Positions 10,397 to 21,305 of a DNA stretch of 64,000 bases are shown here, piece after piece. The position numbers and the translations under genes were made by a program. How positions within the stretch are numbered: position 1 is the stretch's first letter; each line of letters begins with the position of its first letter. The notes under the pieces were generated by a model. It saw nothing but the letters and a program-made list of their open reading frames with translations, was not told where the DNA came from and ran no database searches. Source of the stretch: Lathyrus oleraceus (Eukaryota > Streptophyta > Magnoliopsida > Fabales > Fabaceae); NCBI RefSeq assembly GCF_024323335.1, contig NC_066579.1:2805001-2869000 (forward strand), read 5' to 3'.

Positions 10397-11725
10397 ATGG
10401 CTTCCAGGAAGACCATCCGGATCAATTTTGTAGCGACCTCTCCTCAACTAAAGGATTTAGTGTCAGAACTTCCCGATCATGCTCAGTTCATCAAGAAACA
10501 TGGTTATCTCCCCAATTTAGTTACCACCGGTTTCAAGGAAGATATGATGAGAGTTCTATTCCAGTTCTTCGATCCAAAACATCATTGCTTCACCTTTCCA
10601 GATTATCAGTTGGTACCCACATTAGAAGAATTTTCCAGGTTGCTTGGGATACCTATCCTTGATCAAACACCTTTCAGTGGTTTAGAAAAGATTCCGAGGT
10701 CTGAAGAGGTTGCCGCGACTTTACACATGACAAAGTCCGACATTGAAACTAATTGGGTAACAAGGAGTGAAGTTAAGGATTTACTTGCCAAATTTATGAT
10801 AAATAAAGCTCGAGAATTCCTAAAAGCTATGAGTGTCCACACTTTCGAAGATGTTCTAGCATTACTAATCTATGGTTTGGTGCTATTTCCTAATCCGGAT
10901 CAATTCATAGACATGAATGTTGTTAAGATATTTCTCACTCATAACCCTGTGCCCACCTTGCTTGGAGACATTTTGCATTCCCTTCACACTCGTACTATGA
11001 AAAGGCAAGGGACTCTCATGTGCTGTGTACCTTTATTATCTAGGTGGTTTATTTCGCACCTTCCTCAATCAGTCTTGAAGAATGAGAAAAAATTGAAATG
11101 GTCTCAAAGGATAATGTCGCTCTCCCATTCAGACATCCATTGGTGTCCCCAACCCAAAGAAAATGTTATCATCATTGACCGTTGTGGAGAATTCTCTAAC
11201 GTACCACTCCTGGGGATAAGAAGAGGTATTACTTATAATCCTGCTTTAGCCCTACGTCAGTTTGGTTATGCTCGAAGAGATGGTCCACATGAAATAATTA
11301 TCCAAGGCATTGTGTTTGACTATGACAACGATTCTCAAGGTCTCCGTCAAAGGTTTGTACGAGCTTGGGGCATGGTGAAAAGAAGTACTTTAGGACAAAA
11401 AAACTCTATTCCTATGGAACCTTATCTCAGATGGGTACGCGCCAGAGCTCGTGAGCTTATCATGTCATATCTTGCAATCGGACCTCTGATTGTTGAACCA
11501 AAAGTTGAAGGAGGTACCCCTCAGATCATTCCTTATCCAGATATGCCTACCAATGTTGAAGAATTGAAGAAATCTTGGATCCAGTTGAGAGAGGAAAGGG
11601 ATACTTTTGAAGCTCAGTTCTGTGCTGAAAGGAAGAAAGTATTAGAGCTCACCAGCCAGCTTAATGAGGAACGAAGTCTCAATGCATATCTCCGCCCAAA
11701 AAGAAGCCGTCCCTGGGAGACTTGA
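10397..11725 (+). CDS. Element A ORF1, Ogre-specific protein of unknown function
   Basis: An open 442-residue frame with its own ATG, upstream of gag; an extra ORF in this place is a hallmark of Ogre elements. The first 230 residues contain a conserved pattern: DHAQFIKKHG, LFQFFDPKHHCFTFPDYQL, then TLEEFSRLLGIPI. The layout recalls the plant mobile-domain/DUF7745-type proteins (inference, not checked). Residues about 385-435 are highly charged (LREERDTFEAQFCAERKKV) and probably form a coiled coil. No catalytic motif is visible. It is the best preserved coding part of A, while the same gene in B has a stop at 17489. Role unknown; in the element it would be translated separately from gag-pro. 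Confidence 0.8.
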   Translation: MASRKTIRINFVATSPQLKDLVSELPDHAQFIKKHGYLPNLVTTGFKEDMMRVLFQFFDPKHHCFTFPDYQLVPTLEEFSRLLGIPILDQTPFSGLEKIPRSEEVAATLHMTKSDIETNWVTRSEVKDLLAKFMINKAREFLKAMSVHTFEDVLALLIYGLVLFPNPDQFIDMNVVKIFLTHNPVPTLLGDILHSLHTRTMKRQGTLMCCVPLLSRWFISHLPQSVLKNEKKLKWSQRIMSLSHSDIHWCPQPKENVIIIDRCGEFSNVPLLGIRRGITYNPALALRQFGYARRDGPHEIIIQGIVFDYDNDSQGLRQRFVRAWGMVKRSTLGQKNSIPMEPYLRWVRARARELIMSYLAIGPLIVEPKVEGGTPQIIPYPDMPTNVEELKKSWIQLREERDTFEAQFCAERKKVLELTSQLNEERSLNAYLRPKRSRPWET

Positions 11726-11918
11726 GCTTTCATTTTTTCTTGTAATGAACATTGATTAAAGAAATTATTAATAAAAGTTCCCCTTTTTGGTGGTTTACGC
11801 AAAGTTAAATTCTAAAAGTCCTTGAAAACATTTCATACATTGCATAGCATAACATAACATTGCATAACAGGTACTCTAAAGGATCAATGTTCTCACGGTC
11901 TTCCTCTCAAACAGAAAA

Positions 11919-13656
11919 ATGGCCCTCAAACAAACTGTCAAGGATCTCTAGGCTCAGAATGCTCAATTCCAGAAGATGATCTTGAACTTATCCAAGGGGC
12001 AGGAGGAACTGAAGACTCTATTGCTCGAGAAGAAGAAAGACAAGAAATCTGTGAGTTACATTAACCCGGGAAGAAGGCTTAAAGGACAGGCTCCAGGAGT
12101 CAAGATTGGAATTCCGAAGGATAAAGAAGATGAGACAGAAAATGATTCGGAAGATGAGAATGCTGATCCCTTCAACCCTGAGGACGACTATGAAAATTAT
12201 GAAAATGAACAGTACTCTCCGAAAGATGATAAGTATAAGTTGCTGGAAGAACGTATGCTAGCTATGGAGGGTCAGAAGGTGCCCGGTCTGGATTTCGAAA
12301 GCTTAGGTCTGGTCTCTGAGGTGGTCATTCCTCGCAAATTCAAGGTCCCCGCTTTCACTAAGTATGATGGTGCGTCTTGTCCTCAGATGCATCTGAGAGC
12401 TTATGTGAGAAAGATTCAGCCGTATACCACTGATAGGAAGCTATGGATCCATTTCTTCCAAGAGAGTCTGTCTGGCACACAGTTAGAGTGGTATTATCAG
12501 CTCGAGAGCTCTAACATCCGCACCTGGACTGATTTAGCGACAACTTTCTACAAGCACTACCAGTATAATTCTGAATTAGTGCCTACTCGGCTACAGCTGC
12601 AGAATATGACTATGGGCTCTAAAGAAAGCTTCAAAGAATATGCTCAAAAATGGAGAGACTTGGCTGGCAGAGTCAAACCCCCTATGACTAATCGAGAATT
12701 AGTGGACATGTTCATGGGTACACTGACTGGCCCATTCTACAGCCATCTATTGGGAAGTTCCTCATCGGGTTTCACTGAACTTATATTGACGGATGAACGT
12801 GTTGAAAGCGGCATTCGAAGTGGAAAGATACAGGCGGCTACCTCTGCAAGCACCAAAAAGTCCTATCAGGGGAAGAATGAATCAAATGTTGTGTACGGTC
12901 AAAGGGGTCATAACAAGAAGAATTTATTAATGTAGCTGACTTAGCATCTCCTCTCCTGATCATCAAGAAGAATTTATTGCAAGCTGGTTTATTTCCAGGT
13001 TGTGCTGAAAATTGCGATCTTTGTATACTCCGACCCAATGATTGCTTGAAGTTGAGGAATGGTATTCAAAGACTGATGGATGATCGTACAATTCTCTTTG
13101 AAAAGATTCCTAAGGTGGAAAACCCTATTGAAGAAATATCTGTGATTGCTAGGTCCAAAGTTCCAGTGAAGATTACTGCTACTAGAGTGCCTGTGAAGAT
13201 TACTGCTGAGCCCAAGGTAGCTCCCCTAATTGTTACTGCACCTGGCCCAGTACCGTATGCCTCAAGCAAAGCCATTCCGTGGAATTATGGAGGTGATGTT
13301 TACATCCACGGCATAAAGCAAGATGATGATTCTGCTAATCCTAATGACGTTGACATTGTTGGGACTAGTAAAATTACTCGAAGTGGAAGGATCTTCTCTC
13401 CAGAAATCTCACCTCCCACCCCTGAAACTCAAGGAAAGGGACCAGTAATCAATCCTTCTCAGTCAAAGACACCAGTCGAAGTTACTACCGAAGATGTTGC
13501 CAAGCAGGAAATGGAAGAAATGCTGAAAATCATCCGTAAGAGTGATTTTGATGTGGTAGAACAGCTGGGGCATACTCCGTCTAAAATTTCGATGTTATCC
13601 TTGTTGTTATCTTCTGAATCTCATGCCAATGCGTTGATAAAATTCTTGAAGACCGC
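11919..13656 (+). pseudogene. Element A gag-pro, first part, broken
   Basis: Matches B's gag-pro from its start (ATG 11919) to the insertion of B. Three defects are visible. A TAG lies at 11949-11951, where B has CAG. A deletion of about 400 bp at about 12918 removes the zinc-binding region (B 19036-19434) and shifts the frame. B itself is inserted after ACCGC (13652-13656). 11976-12935 has the gag core (RKFKVPAFTKYDG; LWIHFFQESLSGTQLEWYYQ; EYAQKWRDLAGRVKPP). 12977-13656 is the gag-protease linker, ending before the protease active site, which now lies 38.7 kb away at 52543. The reading frame around 13656 continues exactly at 52368. Confidence 0.9.
13652..13656. other. Target-site duplication of element B, left copy
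   Basis: ACCGC, repeated at 52363-52367 on the other side of element B. A's reading frame crosses it once when one copy is counted. Confidence 0.93.
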
Positions 13657-13795
13657 TGTCATACCCCAAAATTTGCCCATTAATATTTCAAGACATTTTT
13701 CAGGGCACTCCGACTCATTTTTATGACACTGATCTTAAAGGAACAAAGGCCCAACTCACGAGTGGCCCAATCCAGAAAATGGCCCAAACTGGCCT

Positions 13796-13856
13796 GCTCG
13801 CTAGGCGAGCAAATCCTTCGCCTAGCGAACGTTCGCTACACGCTCGCCTAGCGAAG
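13796..13856. repeat. Palindrome cluster in LTR B U3
   Basis: GCTCGCTAGGCGAGC (13796-13810), TTCGCCTAGCGAA (13817-13829), GCGAACGTTCGC (13825-13836) and CTCGCCTAGCGAA (13844-13856) lie within 61 bp, ending 63 bp before the TATA box. A further copy, TTCGCTAGGCGAA, is at 14515-14527. The cluster is preserved in the 3' LTR (27031-27091). Confidence 0.85.
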
Positions 13857-13918
13857 CTGGCAGATAACAGAAAATTTTGGGCTTCACTCTGAGCCCATTA
13901 GGTCATGAAAAAAGGCAT

Positions 13919-13926
13919 TATAAATA
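13919..13926 (+). promoter_or_regulatory. LTR B TATA box
   Basis: TATAAATA, about 25 bp before the minisatellite, so transcription would start at or within the array (inference). Conserved in the 3' LTR and at the equivalent site in LTR A. Confidence 0.7.
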
Positions 13927-13950
13927 CCACAACTCCAGTCAGAAAAAGGG

Positions 13951-14090
13951 AGGACGAAAGAGGACGAAAGAGGACGAAAGAGGACGAAGGAGGACGAAGG
14001 AGGACGAAAGAGGACGAAAGAGGACGAAAAAGGACGAAAGAGGACGAAGGAGGACGAAAGAGGACGAAGGAGGACGAAAAAGGACGAAAG
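13951..14090. repeat. 10-bp minisatellite AGGACGAAAG, 14 copies
   Basis: Fourteen uninterrupted decamers with A/G variants at the last two positions. The 3' LTR array (27183-27312) has 13 copies in nearly the same variant order. The array is open in several frames on both strands because of its composition, and the resulting K/R/E-rich or S/F-rich frames are not genes. Confidence 0.95.
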
Positions 14091-15773
14091 GAGAACCCTA
14101 GCAAGCAAACCCTAGTGCTCACAGACGGAAAACCCTGGAGGCTAACCCTGAGAATTCCGAGTAACCCTAAAGGAAACCCTGAAGGAAAAGCCGGCGGCAG
14201 CAAGGTCACTTCCGCTCAATTCGATCCGATCGGCCAATTCAAGGTTACAATTCGATTACAAACAGGTTGGCATTGCTATTACTACCTTATGTTCTTAATT
14301 TGCACATGGTATCATGATTGAATTTATGAAACTATCTTAAGTTTTACATATGAATTTAAGTATGCATGAACATCTGAATGTCTAACCACATAATCTCTGT
14401 AATGAATGCTATAAGGTGTGAAGCTTGCTGCCATTATATCGTTATTAAAACCGGAATCCGCAGCCGCTCGCTAGCACATCGCTAAGCGAGCATGCAACGA
14501 GTGTTCGCTAAGACTTCGCTAGGCGAAGCAGGAGCGAACGCAACAGCAGCCGACTTTTCTGTTCTGACTTTTGCCCACCTGTCATGTTTTTATCATAGCC
14601 ATGCATTGTTTATCTGACCCTACTGCTGTTCTGGTTTCTTTTGTGGTGTAATTCTCGATTGCACCCTGATTTGGTATTCTGACATGTTTGCTGAGTTTTG
14701 CAAAGGTTCACACATCGCCGGGAAAGCTAGCTAGATAGGTATTCCACTTTATTTGTGGGATGCCCCTTTGTGGAGTTTCACCCTAAATTACCTAATTAAT
14801 TTTAATGTATTAATTTTAATGTATTAATTTTAATGTGGAGATCCACCCTCAATTACTTAGCTGATTTTAATGTATTGATTTTAATGTGGAGATTCATCCT
14901 AATTGCCTAATTGATTGTAAAATACGGCCTTTAAATATGTGATCTTCGACCTCTCTTGGCTGCCCTACGGTATTACGGTATAACGGTCGTGTCCCGCGAA
15001 TGTAGGGATACACTTAGCAAAGACCCTTCGGTTAAATCATCATAAAATAAATCATGGTCCCTCGGATGTTGCCTTCGAAAATACGATTTTGTCCCTCGAT
15101 GACCCTTCGGTGTAGCCTACGGTTAAATGATGATCGTCCCTTCGAATGCTAAGGTATCCTTACAGCTGTTGCCTTCAATGACCTATCGATGACCCTACAA
15201 TGACCCTTTTACACCCAAAGGATAAAACTACTTACTTCTCAATAGTAAGGACAGTTTTACCCTCATAAGGATAGGAAATGCCCATAACGATCTTAGGAAG
15301 GTATAACTCTCAATTACTGGATCATAACCTAAAACATTTTCCACCCCTCACACTTTGCAAGTCCTAGAAAATCACCACTTGGTATACATTCATACTAGAA
15401 TCATTACCAAGTTATATTTTTCTAAACTGTTTTTCAAAATCAAACGAGATAAATACTTTGTATACATTCATACGAGAATCATTACAAAGTTAAACTCTCT
15501 TTTCGAAACATTTTTAAACAATTCACCAACACTTTTCAGACAAAAATATAAGTGATCCAGCAATTAAGAGCCCATGGATAACCATGGATACAAAGGGTGC
15601 TAATACCTTCCCTTTGTATAATGTACCTCCCGAACCCAAAATCTATTGAGGTCTTTCCTGTTCTTTTCCACCTTTCCTTATTGGATAAAAGAAAAGTCGG
15701 TGGCGACTCTTGCTATCCGCGACATTGCGATAAAAAGCAAAATACCCCAAGTCAGTTCACCGTATGACAGAAC

Positions 15774-15791
15774 TGGCGACTCTGCTGGGGA
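15774..15791 (+). other. Primer-binding site of element B
   Basis: TGGCGACTCTGCTGGGGA, 4 bases after the LTR. It is complementary to the 3' terminus of an arginine tRNA including its CCA end. Confidence 0.9.
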
Positions 15792-16489
15792 CGATTACAA
15801 GAGAGGTTACCTTAAAAAACAAGATCACTTATTTAAAATTGTCTGATTTACTTTTAAGGGATTGCTTGGGTATTCTTGAGTGAAAGATCCTACACCCGGA
15901 TCTAGTGTACCTTAGGTAAGTAGCAATAGATCATCGCGACTATCCGGCGTATACTGGAATGGTTAAAATGATGGCTACGGTTAATGTGACACTTTGGATG
16001 TCCTGATGTTCCTCATGTTTACTTGAGGAAAAATTTGGCATCTGCGTGGTGTCATTAAAGCATTAACCAGACCTTTAGAACCCTAATTGACTCATCCTAG
16101 CCATTAGAAAGTAGTGAGATAACTGACTTCGGTTCCGACTGGGGTTGGTTGAGACTCGATACTACACTCTTTGAGATTGGACTTTAGGGAAGCTTCGGTC
16201 AACCACTTGGAGTTGCACTGAAGTGGACTTAAAGGAAGGTCAATGATTTGAGATCCTTCTAGAACCCGATTACTATTCTAGGACAGGTTGAACCAACCAA
16301 ACTTCAGTGGGGAGGGTACTTACCTATGGAACTCATGCAAGCCTTAAAACTTAGGAGTGATTGTTGTGTGACTTGCTTGTGTTTGTTTACATAACATCAT
16401 AACATAATAACATCATAACATCATAATATCATGACATTATAACCATTTCAAGGACTTAGGGATTTAACTTTGCTCTGTTTTGTAAAGCT
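15792..16489 (+). other. Leader of element B
   Basis: About 700 bp without coding potential, close to A's leader. It ends with a TAACATCATAA-like repeat and TTGTAAAG before the ORF1 ATG. The acceptor-like TTGTAG of A is TTGTAA here. Confidence 0.6.
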
Positions 16490-17818
16490 ATGGCTCCCAG
16501 GAAGACCATCCGGATTAATCATGTAGCAATCTCTCCTCAACTCAAGAACTTAGTGTCAGAACTTTCCGATCATGCGCAGTTCATCAAGAGACATGGTTCT
16601 CTTCTCAATTTAGTTACCACTGGGTTCAAAGAAGATATGATGAGAGTTTTATTCCAGTTCTTCGACCCTAAACATCATTGCTTCACATTCCCAGATTATC
16701 AGTTGGTACCCACATTGGAAGAATTCTCCAGACTGCTTGGGATACCTATCCTTGATCAACTACCGTTCAGTGGTTTAGAAAAGGTTCCGAAGTCTGAAGA
16801 AGTTGCCGCAGCTTTACACATGACGAAGTCCGACATTGAAGCTAATTGGGTAACAAGGAGTGGAGTTAAGGGTTTACTTGCCAAATTCCTGACAAATAAG
16901 GCCCGAGAATTCTTAAAAGTTATGAATGTCCGTGCTTTCGAAGACATCCTGGCATTGCTAATCTATGGCTTGGTGTTATTCCCTAATCCAGAACAATTCA
17001 TAGACATGAATGCTATTAAGATATTTCTCACTCATAACCCTGTACCTACCTTGCTGGGAGACATTTTGCATTCCCTCCACACTCGTACCATGAAGAAGCA
17101 AGGGACTCTCATGTGCTGCATACCTTTGTTGTCTAAGTGGTTTATTTCGCACCTTCCTCAACCGGTCTTGAAGAACGAGCAGAATTTGAAATGGTCTCAA
17201 AGGATAATGTCGCTCTCCCACCCAGACATCTGTTGGTATCCTCAGTTCAAGGAAAATGTTACCATCATTGACCGTTGTGGCGAGTTCCCTAATGTACCAC
17301 TCCTAGGAATAAGAGGAGGTATTACTTATAATCCTGCTTTAGCTCTGCGACAGTTTGGTTGTGCTCGAAGAGATGGTCCACATGAAATGATCATCGAAGG
17401 CATTGTGTTCGACTATGACAACGATTCCCAAGGCCTCCGTCAAAGATTTGTACGAGCTTGGGGCATGGTGAAGAGAGGTACGTTAGGATAGAAAAATTCT
17501 ATTCCTATGGAACCTTATCTCAGATGGGTACGCGCCAGAGCTCGTGAACTTGTCATGCCATATCTTGCAATCGGACCTCAGATTGTCGAACCTGAAGCTG
17601 AAGGAGGTGCTCCTCAGATCATTCCTTATCCAGATATGCCTACCAATGTTGAGGAACTAAAGAGATCCTGGATCCAGTTGAGAGAAGAAAGGGATACTTT
17701 CGAGACTCAGTTCGTCGCAGAAAGGAAGAAAGTGTTAGAACTTACCAGTCAGCTTAATGAGGAACGAAGACTCAATGCGTATCTTCGCCCAAAAAGAAGC
17801 CGCCCCTGGGAGACTTGA
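16490..17818 (+). pseudogene. Element B ORF1 with one stop
   Basis: Same protein and length (442 codons) as A's ORF1, with the conserved DHAQFIKRHG, FDPKHHCFTFPDYQL and LGIPILDQ blocks and the charged C-terminal helix ending RPWET. A TAG at 17489-17491 interrupts the frame. A has CAA there, so two changes separate the copies. The frame is otherwise uninterrupted from 16490 to 17818. Function unknown, as for A. The stop would remove the C-terminal quarter with the probable coiled coil. Confidence 0.85.
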
Positions 17819-18029
17819 GCTTTCATTGTATTTTTATTATTATTCCTTTTGTAATGAACATTGGTCAAAGAAATTAGCAATAAACATTTCTCTCTTGTTG
17901 GTGATTTACGCAAAGTTAAATTCCAAAAGTCCTTGAAAACATTTCATACATTGCATAGCATAACATAACACTGCATAACAGGTATTCTAAAAGTTCAATG
18001 TTCTCACGGTCTTCCTTCTAAACAGAAAA

Positions 18030-21000
18030 ATGGATCTCGAACAAACTGTCAAAGATCTCCAGACTCAGAATGCTCAATTCAAGGAGATGATGCTAAGCTT
18101 ATCCAAGGGGCAGGAGGAACTGGAGGCTCTTTTGCTCGAAAAGAAGAAAGACAAGAAAGCTGTGAGTTTCATTAACCCGGGAAGAAGGCGTAAAGGACAG
18201 GCCGCAGGAGTCAAGTTTGGGATCCCGAATGGTCCAGAAGAGGAGACAGAGAATGATTCAGAAGAGGAGAATGTCGATCTCTTCAACCCTGAGGACGACG
18301 ATGAAGATTATGAAAATGAACAGTACTCTCCAAGAGATGATAAGTACAAGTTGCTGGAAGAACGTATGCTAGCTATGGAGGGTCAGAAGGCGCCCGGTCT
18401 GGATTTCGAAAGTTTGGGTCTGGTCTCCGATGTGACCATTCCTCGCAAATTCAAAATCCCCACTTTCACTAAGTACGATGGTGCGTCCTGTCCTCAGATG
18501 CATCTGAGAGCTTATGTGAGAAAGATTCAGCCGCATACCACTGACAGGAAGCTATGGATCCATTTCTTCCAAAAGAGCCTGTCTGGCACACAGTTGGAAT
18601 GGTATTATCAGCTCGAGAGCTCTGACATCCGCACCTGGACTGATTTAGCAACAGCTTTCTATAAATAGTACCAGTATAACTCTGAACTAGCGCCTACCCG
18701 GCTACAGCTGCAGAATATAACTATGGGATCTAAAGAAAGCTTTAAAGAATATGCTCAAAAGTGGAGAGATTTGGCTGGCAGAGTCAAACCCCCTATGACT
18801 GACAGAGAATTGGTGGATATGTTCATGGGCACACTGACCGGCCCATTCTACAGCCATATACTGGGAAGTTCTTCATCAGGTTTCACTGAACTTATATTGA
18901 CAGGTGAACGTGTTGAAAGCGGCATCCGAAGTGGAAAGATACAGGCGGCTGCCTCTGCAAGCACCAAAAGGTCCTATCAGGGGAGGAATGAATCAAATGC
19001 TGTGTACGGTCAAAAGGGTCGTAACAAGAAAAACCGTGACCATGACATCGGAGCAGTTACGATTGCAGCACCACCATCTCAAAACTTCCAGCCCAAACAA
19101 GACAGGCCAAGAAGGCAGTTTACCAGGATCAATATGACCTTGGCACAGGCACTGCAGGGAATGCTAAAGGCAAATTTGATCACCCTCAGAGATCCTCCTA
19201 CGAATCCCAACACTACTTCTTCTCGTTATAACCCTAATACCAGGTGTGCATATCACTCCGATAGCCCCGGGCATGATACAAACGATTGCTGGTCATTGAA
19301 GAATAAGATTCAGGATATGATCGAAGCTGGAGAAATTGAGTTTGAGCCTCCGGAGACCCCTAATGTCATCACTGCTCCTATGCCTAATCATGACAAGACG
19401 GTTAATGTCGTGGATGACGACGATCACGTTTCCAATGTGGCGGACTTAACATCTCCTCTCCCGATCATAAAGAGGAATTTATTGCAAGCTGGTTTATTTC
19501 CAGGTTGTGCTGAAGATTGCAATCTCTGTATATTCCAACCAGATGATTGTTGGGAATTGAAGAATGGTATTCAACGGCTGATGGATGATCGTACAGTTCT
19601 CTTCGAAAAGATCCCTAAGGCGGAAAACCCTATTGAAGAAATATCTGTGATTGCTAGGTCCAAAGTTCCAGTGAAGATTACCGCTACTAGGGCGCCTGTG
19701 AAGATTACTGTTGAGCCCAGGGTAGCTCCCCTAATCATTACTGCACCTGGCCTGATCCCGTATTCCTCAAGCAAAGCTATTCCGTGGAATTATGGCGGTG
19801 ATGTTTACGTCCATGGCGTAAAGCAAATTGACAATTCTACTAATCCTAATGGCATCGTTGGGACTAGTAAAATTACTCGAAGTGGAAGGATCTTCTCTCC
19901 AGAAATCTCACCTCCTGTCCTTGAAACTCGAGGAAAGGAACCAGTCAATCCTTCTCAGTCAGAGACACCGGTCGAAGTTACTCCCGAAGATGTTGCCAAA
20001 CAGGAAATGGAAGAAGTGCTGAAAATCATCCGCAAGAGTGATTTCGATGTGGTAGAACAGTTGGGGCATACCCCGTCTAAGATCTCGATGTTATCCTTGC
20101 TGTTATCTTCTGAATCTCATGCCAATGCATTGATAAAATTCTTGAAGACTGCTCATGTGCCTCAGGAAACATCTGTCGATCAGTTCGAAAATTATGTTGC
20201 TCACTTGGCTGTTGAGAATGGCCTAGGCTTTTCCGATGTTGACCTGACACCAGCAGGAAAGAATCACAATAAAGCCCTGCATATCTCCATTGAGTGTAGG
20301 GGAATCACTTTGTCTCATGTGTTGATCGATAATGGCTCTTCCTTGAATGTGCTGCCAACAGCTGTGCTGGATAAGCTGGATTGTAAAAGCATCGAACTGA
20401 AACCTAGTGACATTGTGGTACGTGCTTACGATGGTGCGAAGAGTGTTGTCCATGGCGAAGTAGTCCTCCCTATCAAGATAGGACCTCAAGTCTTCAATAC
20501 TACCTTCCATGTAATGAACATTCGTCCTGCCTATTCCTGCTTACTGGGACGCCCTTGGATTCATGGGTCAGGTGCTGTAGCTTCGTCTCTCCATCAAAAG
20601 CTGAGGTATCCCACAGAGGGCAAAATTGTCACCGTGTGTGGAGAAGAAGAGTACATTGTCAGTAGTGTGCATGCCTTCAGATACGTCGAGATGGATGGTG
20701 AATTCATTGAGACTCCTTGTCAGTCATTTGAAGTAGTTCCTCCGACCAATCCTGTCCTTAAGCCAACTTCCGGTGTGCCCAAGGTTATTCGGACTCCTCC
20801 TGCTATGATTTCCCTGAAGGACGCTCAAGCTGTGGTTGAAGATGGTGGCTGTACTGGCTGGGGTCAACTGATCGACGTACCGTACAAGTCTGACAAATTT
20901 GGCCTGGGGTTTAGCTCTGAGAAGGTAGCCAAGAGTCAAATTAATGTTGTAGAAGACGCTGACAGCGATTGCGACCTGGATAGCTGGATTTTCCCAACAA

Positions 21001-21065
21001 TTGGCGACGGACTCAATAATTGGAAGGCTGAAGACACTATCCCGATTTCCTTTAGTCAGGAGTAA
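18030..21065 (+). pseudogene. Element B gag-pro with one stop
   Basis: One frame of 1011 codons before the stop, broken by a TAG at 18666-18668 where A has CAC. Order: N-terminal coiled-coil-like region (18030-18170), an acidic linker, gag core (from about 18430), a Cys-His region (C-X2-H-X4-GH-X4-C at about 19250), a variable proline-rich linker, then the aspartic protease. The protease active site reads D-N-G-S-S at 20328-20342, not the usual D-T/S-G. The second conserved block SCLLGRPWIHGSGAV is at about 20537. The final residues DSDCDLDSWIFP are shared with A and C. The frame ends at TAA 21063-21065, which overlaps a splice donor. Gag would form particles and the protease would cut the polyprotein. 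Confidence 0.9.
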
Positions 21066-21305
21066 TTGTTATTGTCTATTTTGGTGTTGCAAATTTTTGT
21101 TTTTTTACAATTGAACTTCTCCAAGCGTTGTGTCTATGCCCGGGGCACAATAGCTAATTTGTTAAGGGTTTTGTCATTTTCATAAGCATATTCATATTCA
21201 ATAAATCAATGGATTTTTTGCATTCAAATATTGCGCTCTTTATCTTTCCTGTCATCTTCCAAAAAAGCTATGTTTTCTTACACACACTCACGTAACGAAT
21301 TGCAG
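21062..21305 (+). other. Intron between gag-pro and pol, element B
   Basis: The donor GTAATT begins at the last base of the final gag-pro codon and takes the stop codon into the intron. The acceptor is AATTGCAG ending at 21305. Joining 21061 to 21306 keeps one frame through to pol. A and C have the same arrangement. Splicing of an intron at this place in Ogre has been reported experimentally (established knowledge). Length 244 bp. Confidence 0.8.

Larger units (their letters stand above)
13657..15769 (+). repeat. 5' LTR of element B
   Basis: 2113 bp, TGTCATACCCC to CCGTATGACA. It contains a cluster of CGCTAGGCG palindromes before the TATA box, a 10-bp minisatellite after it, a second palindrome group (14465-14535), and a short TTAATTTTAATGTA triplication (14797-14835). 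Confidence 0.93.

Noticed and set aside
13877..14321. Long Lys/Arg/Glu-rich or Ser/Phe-rich frames on both strands
   Set aside because: They are open only because the 10-bp array lacks stop codons; the array is LTR sequence.
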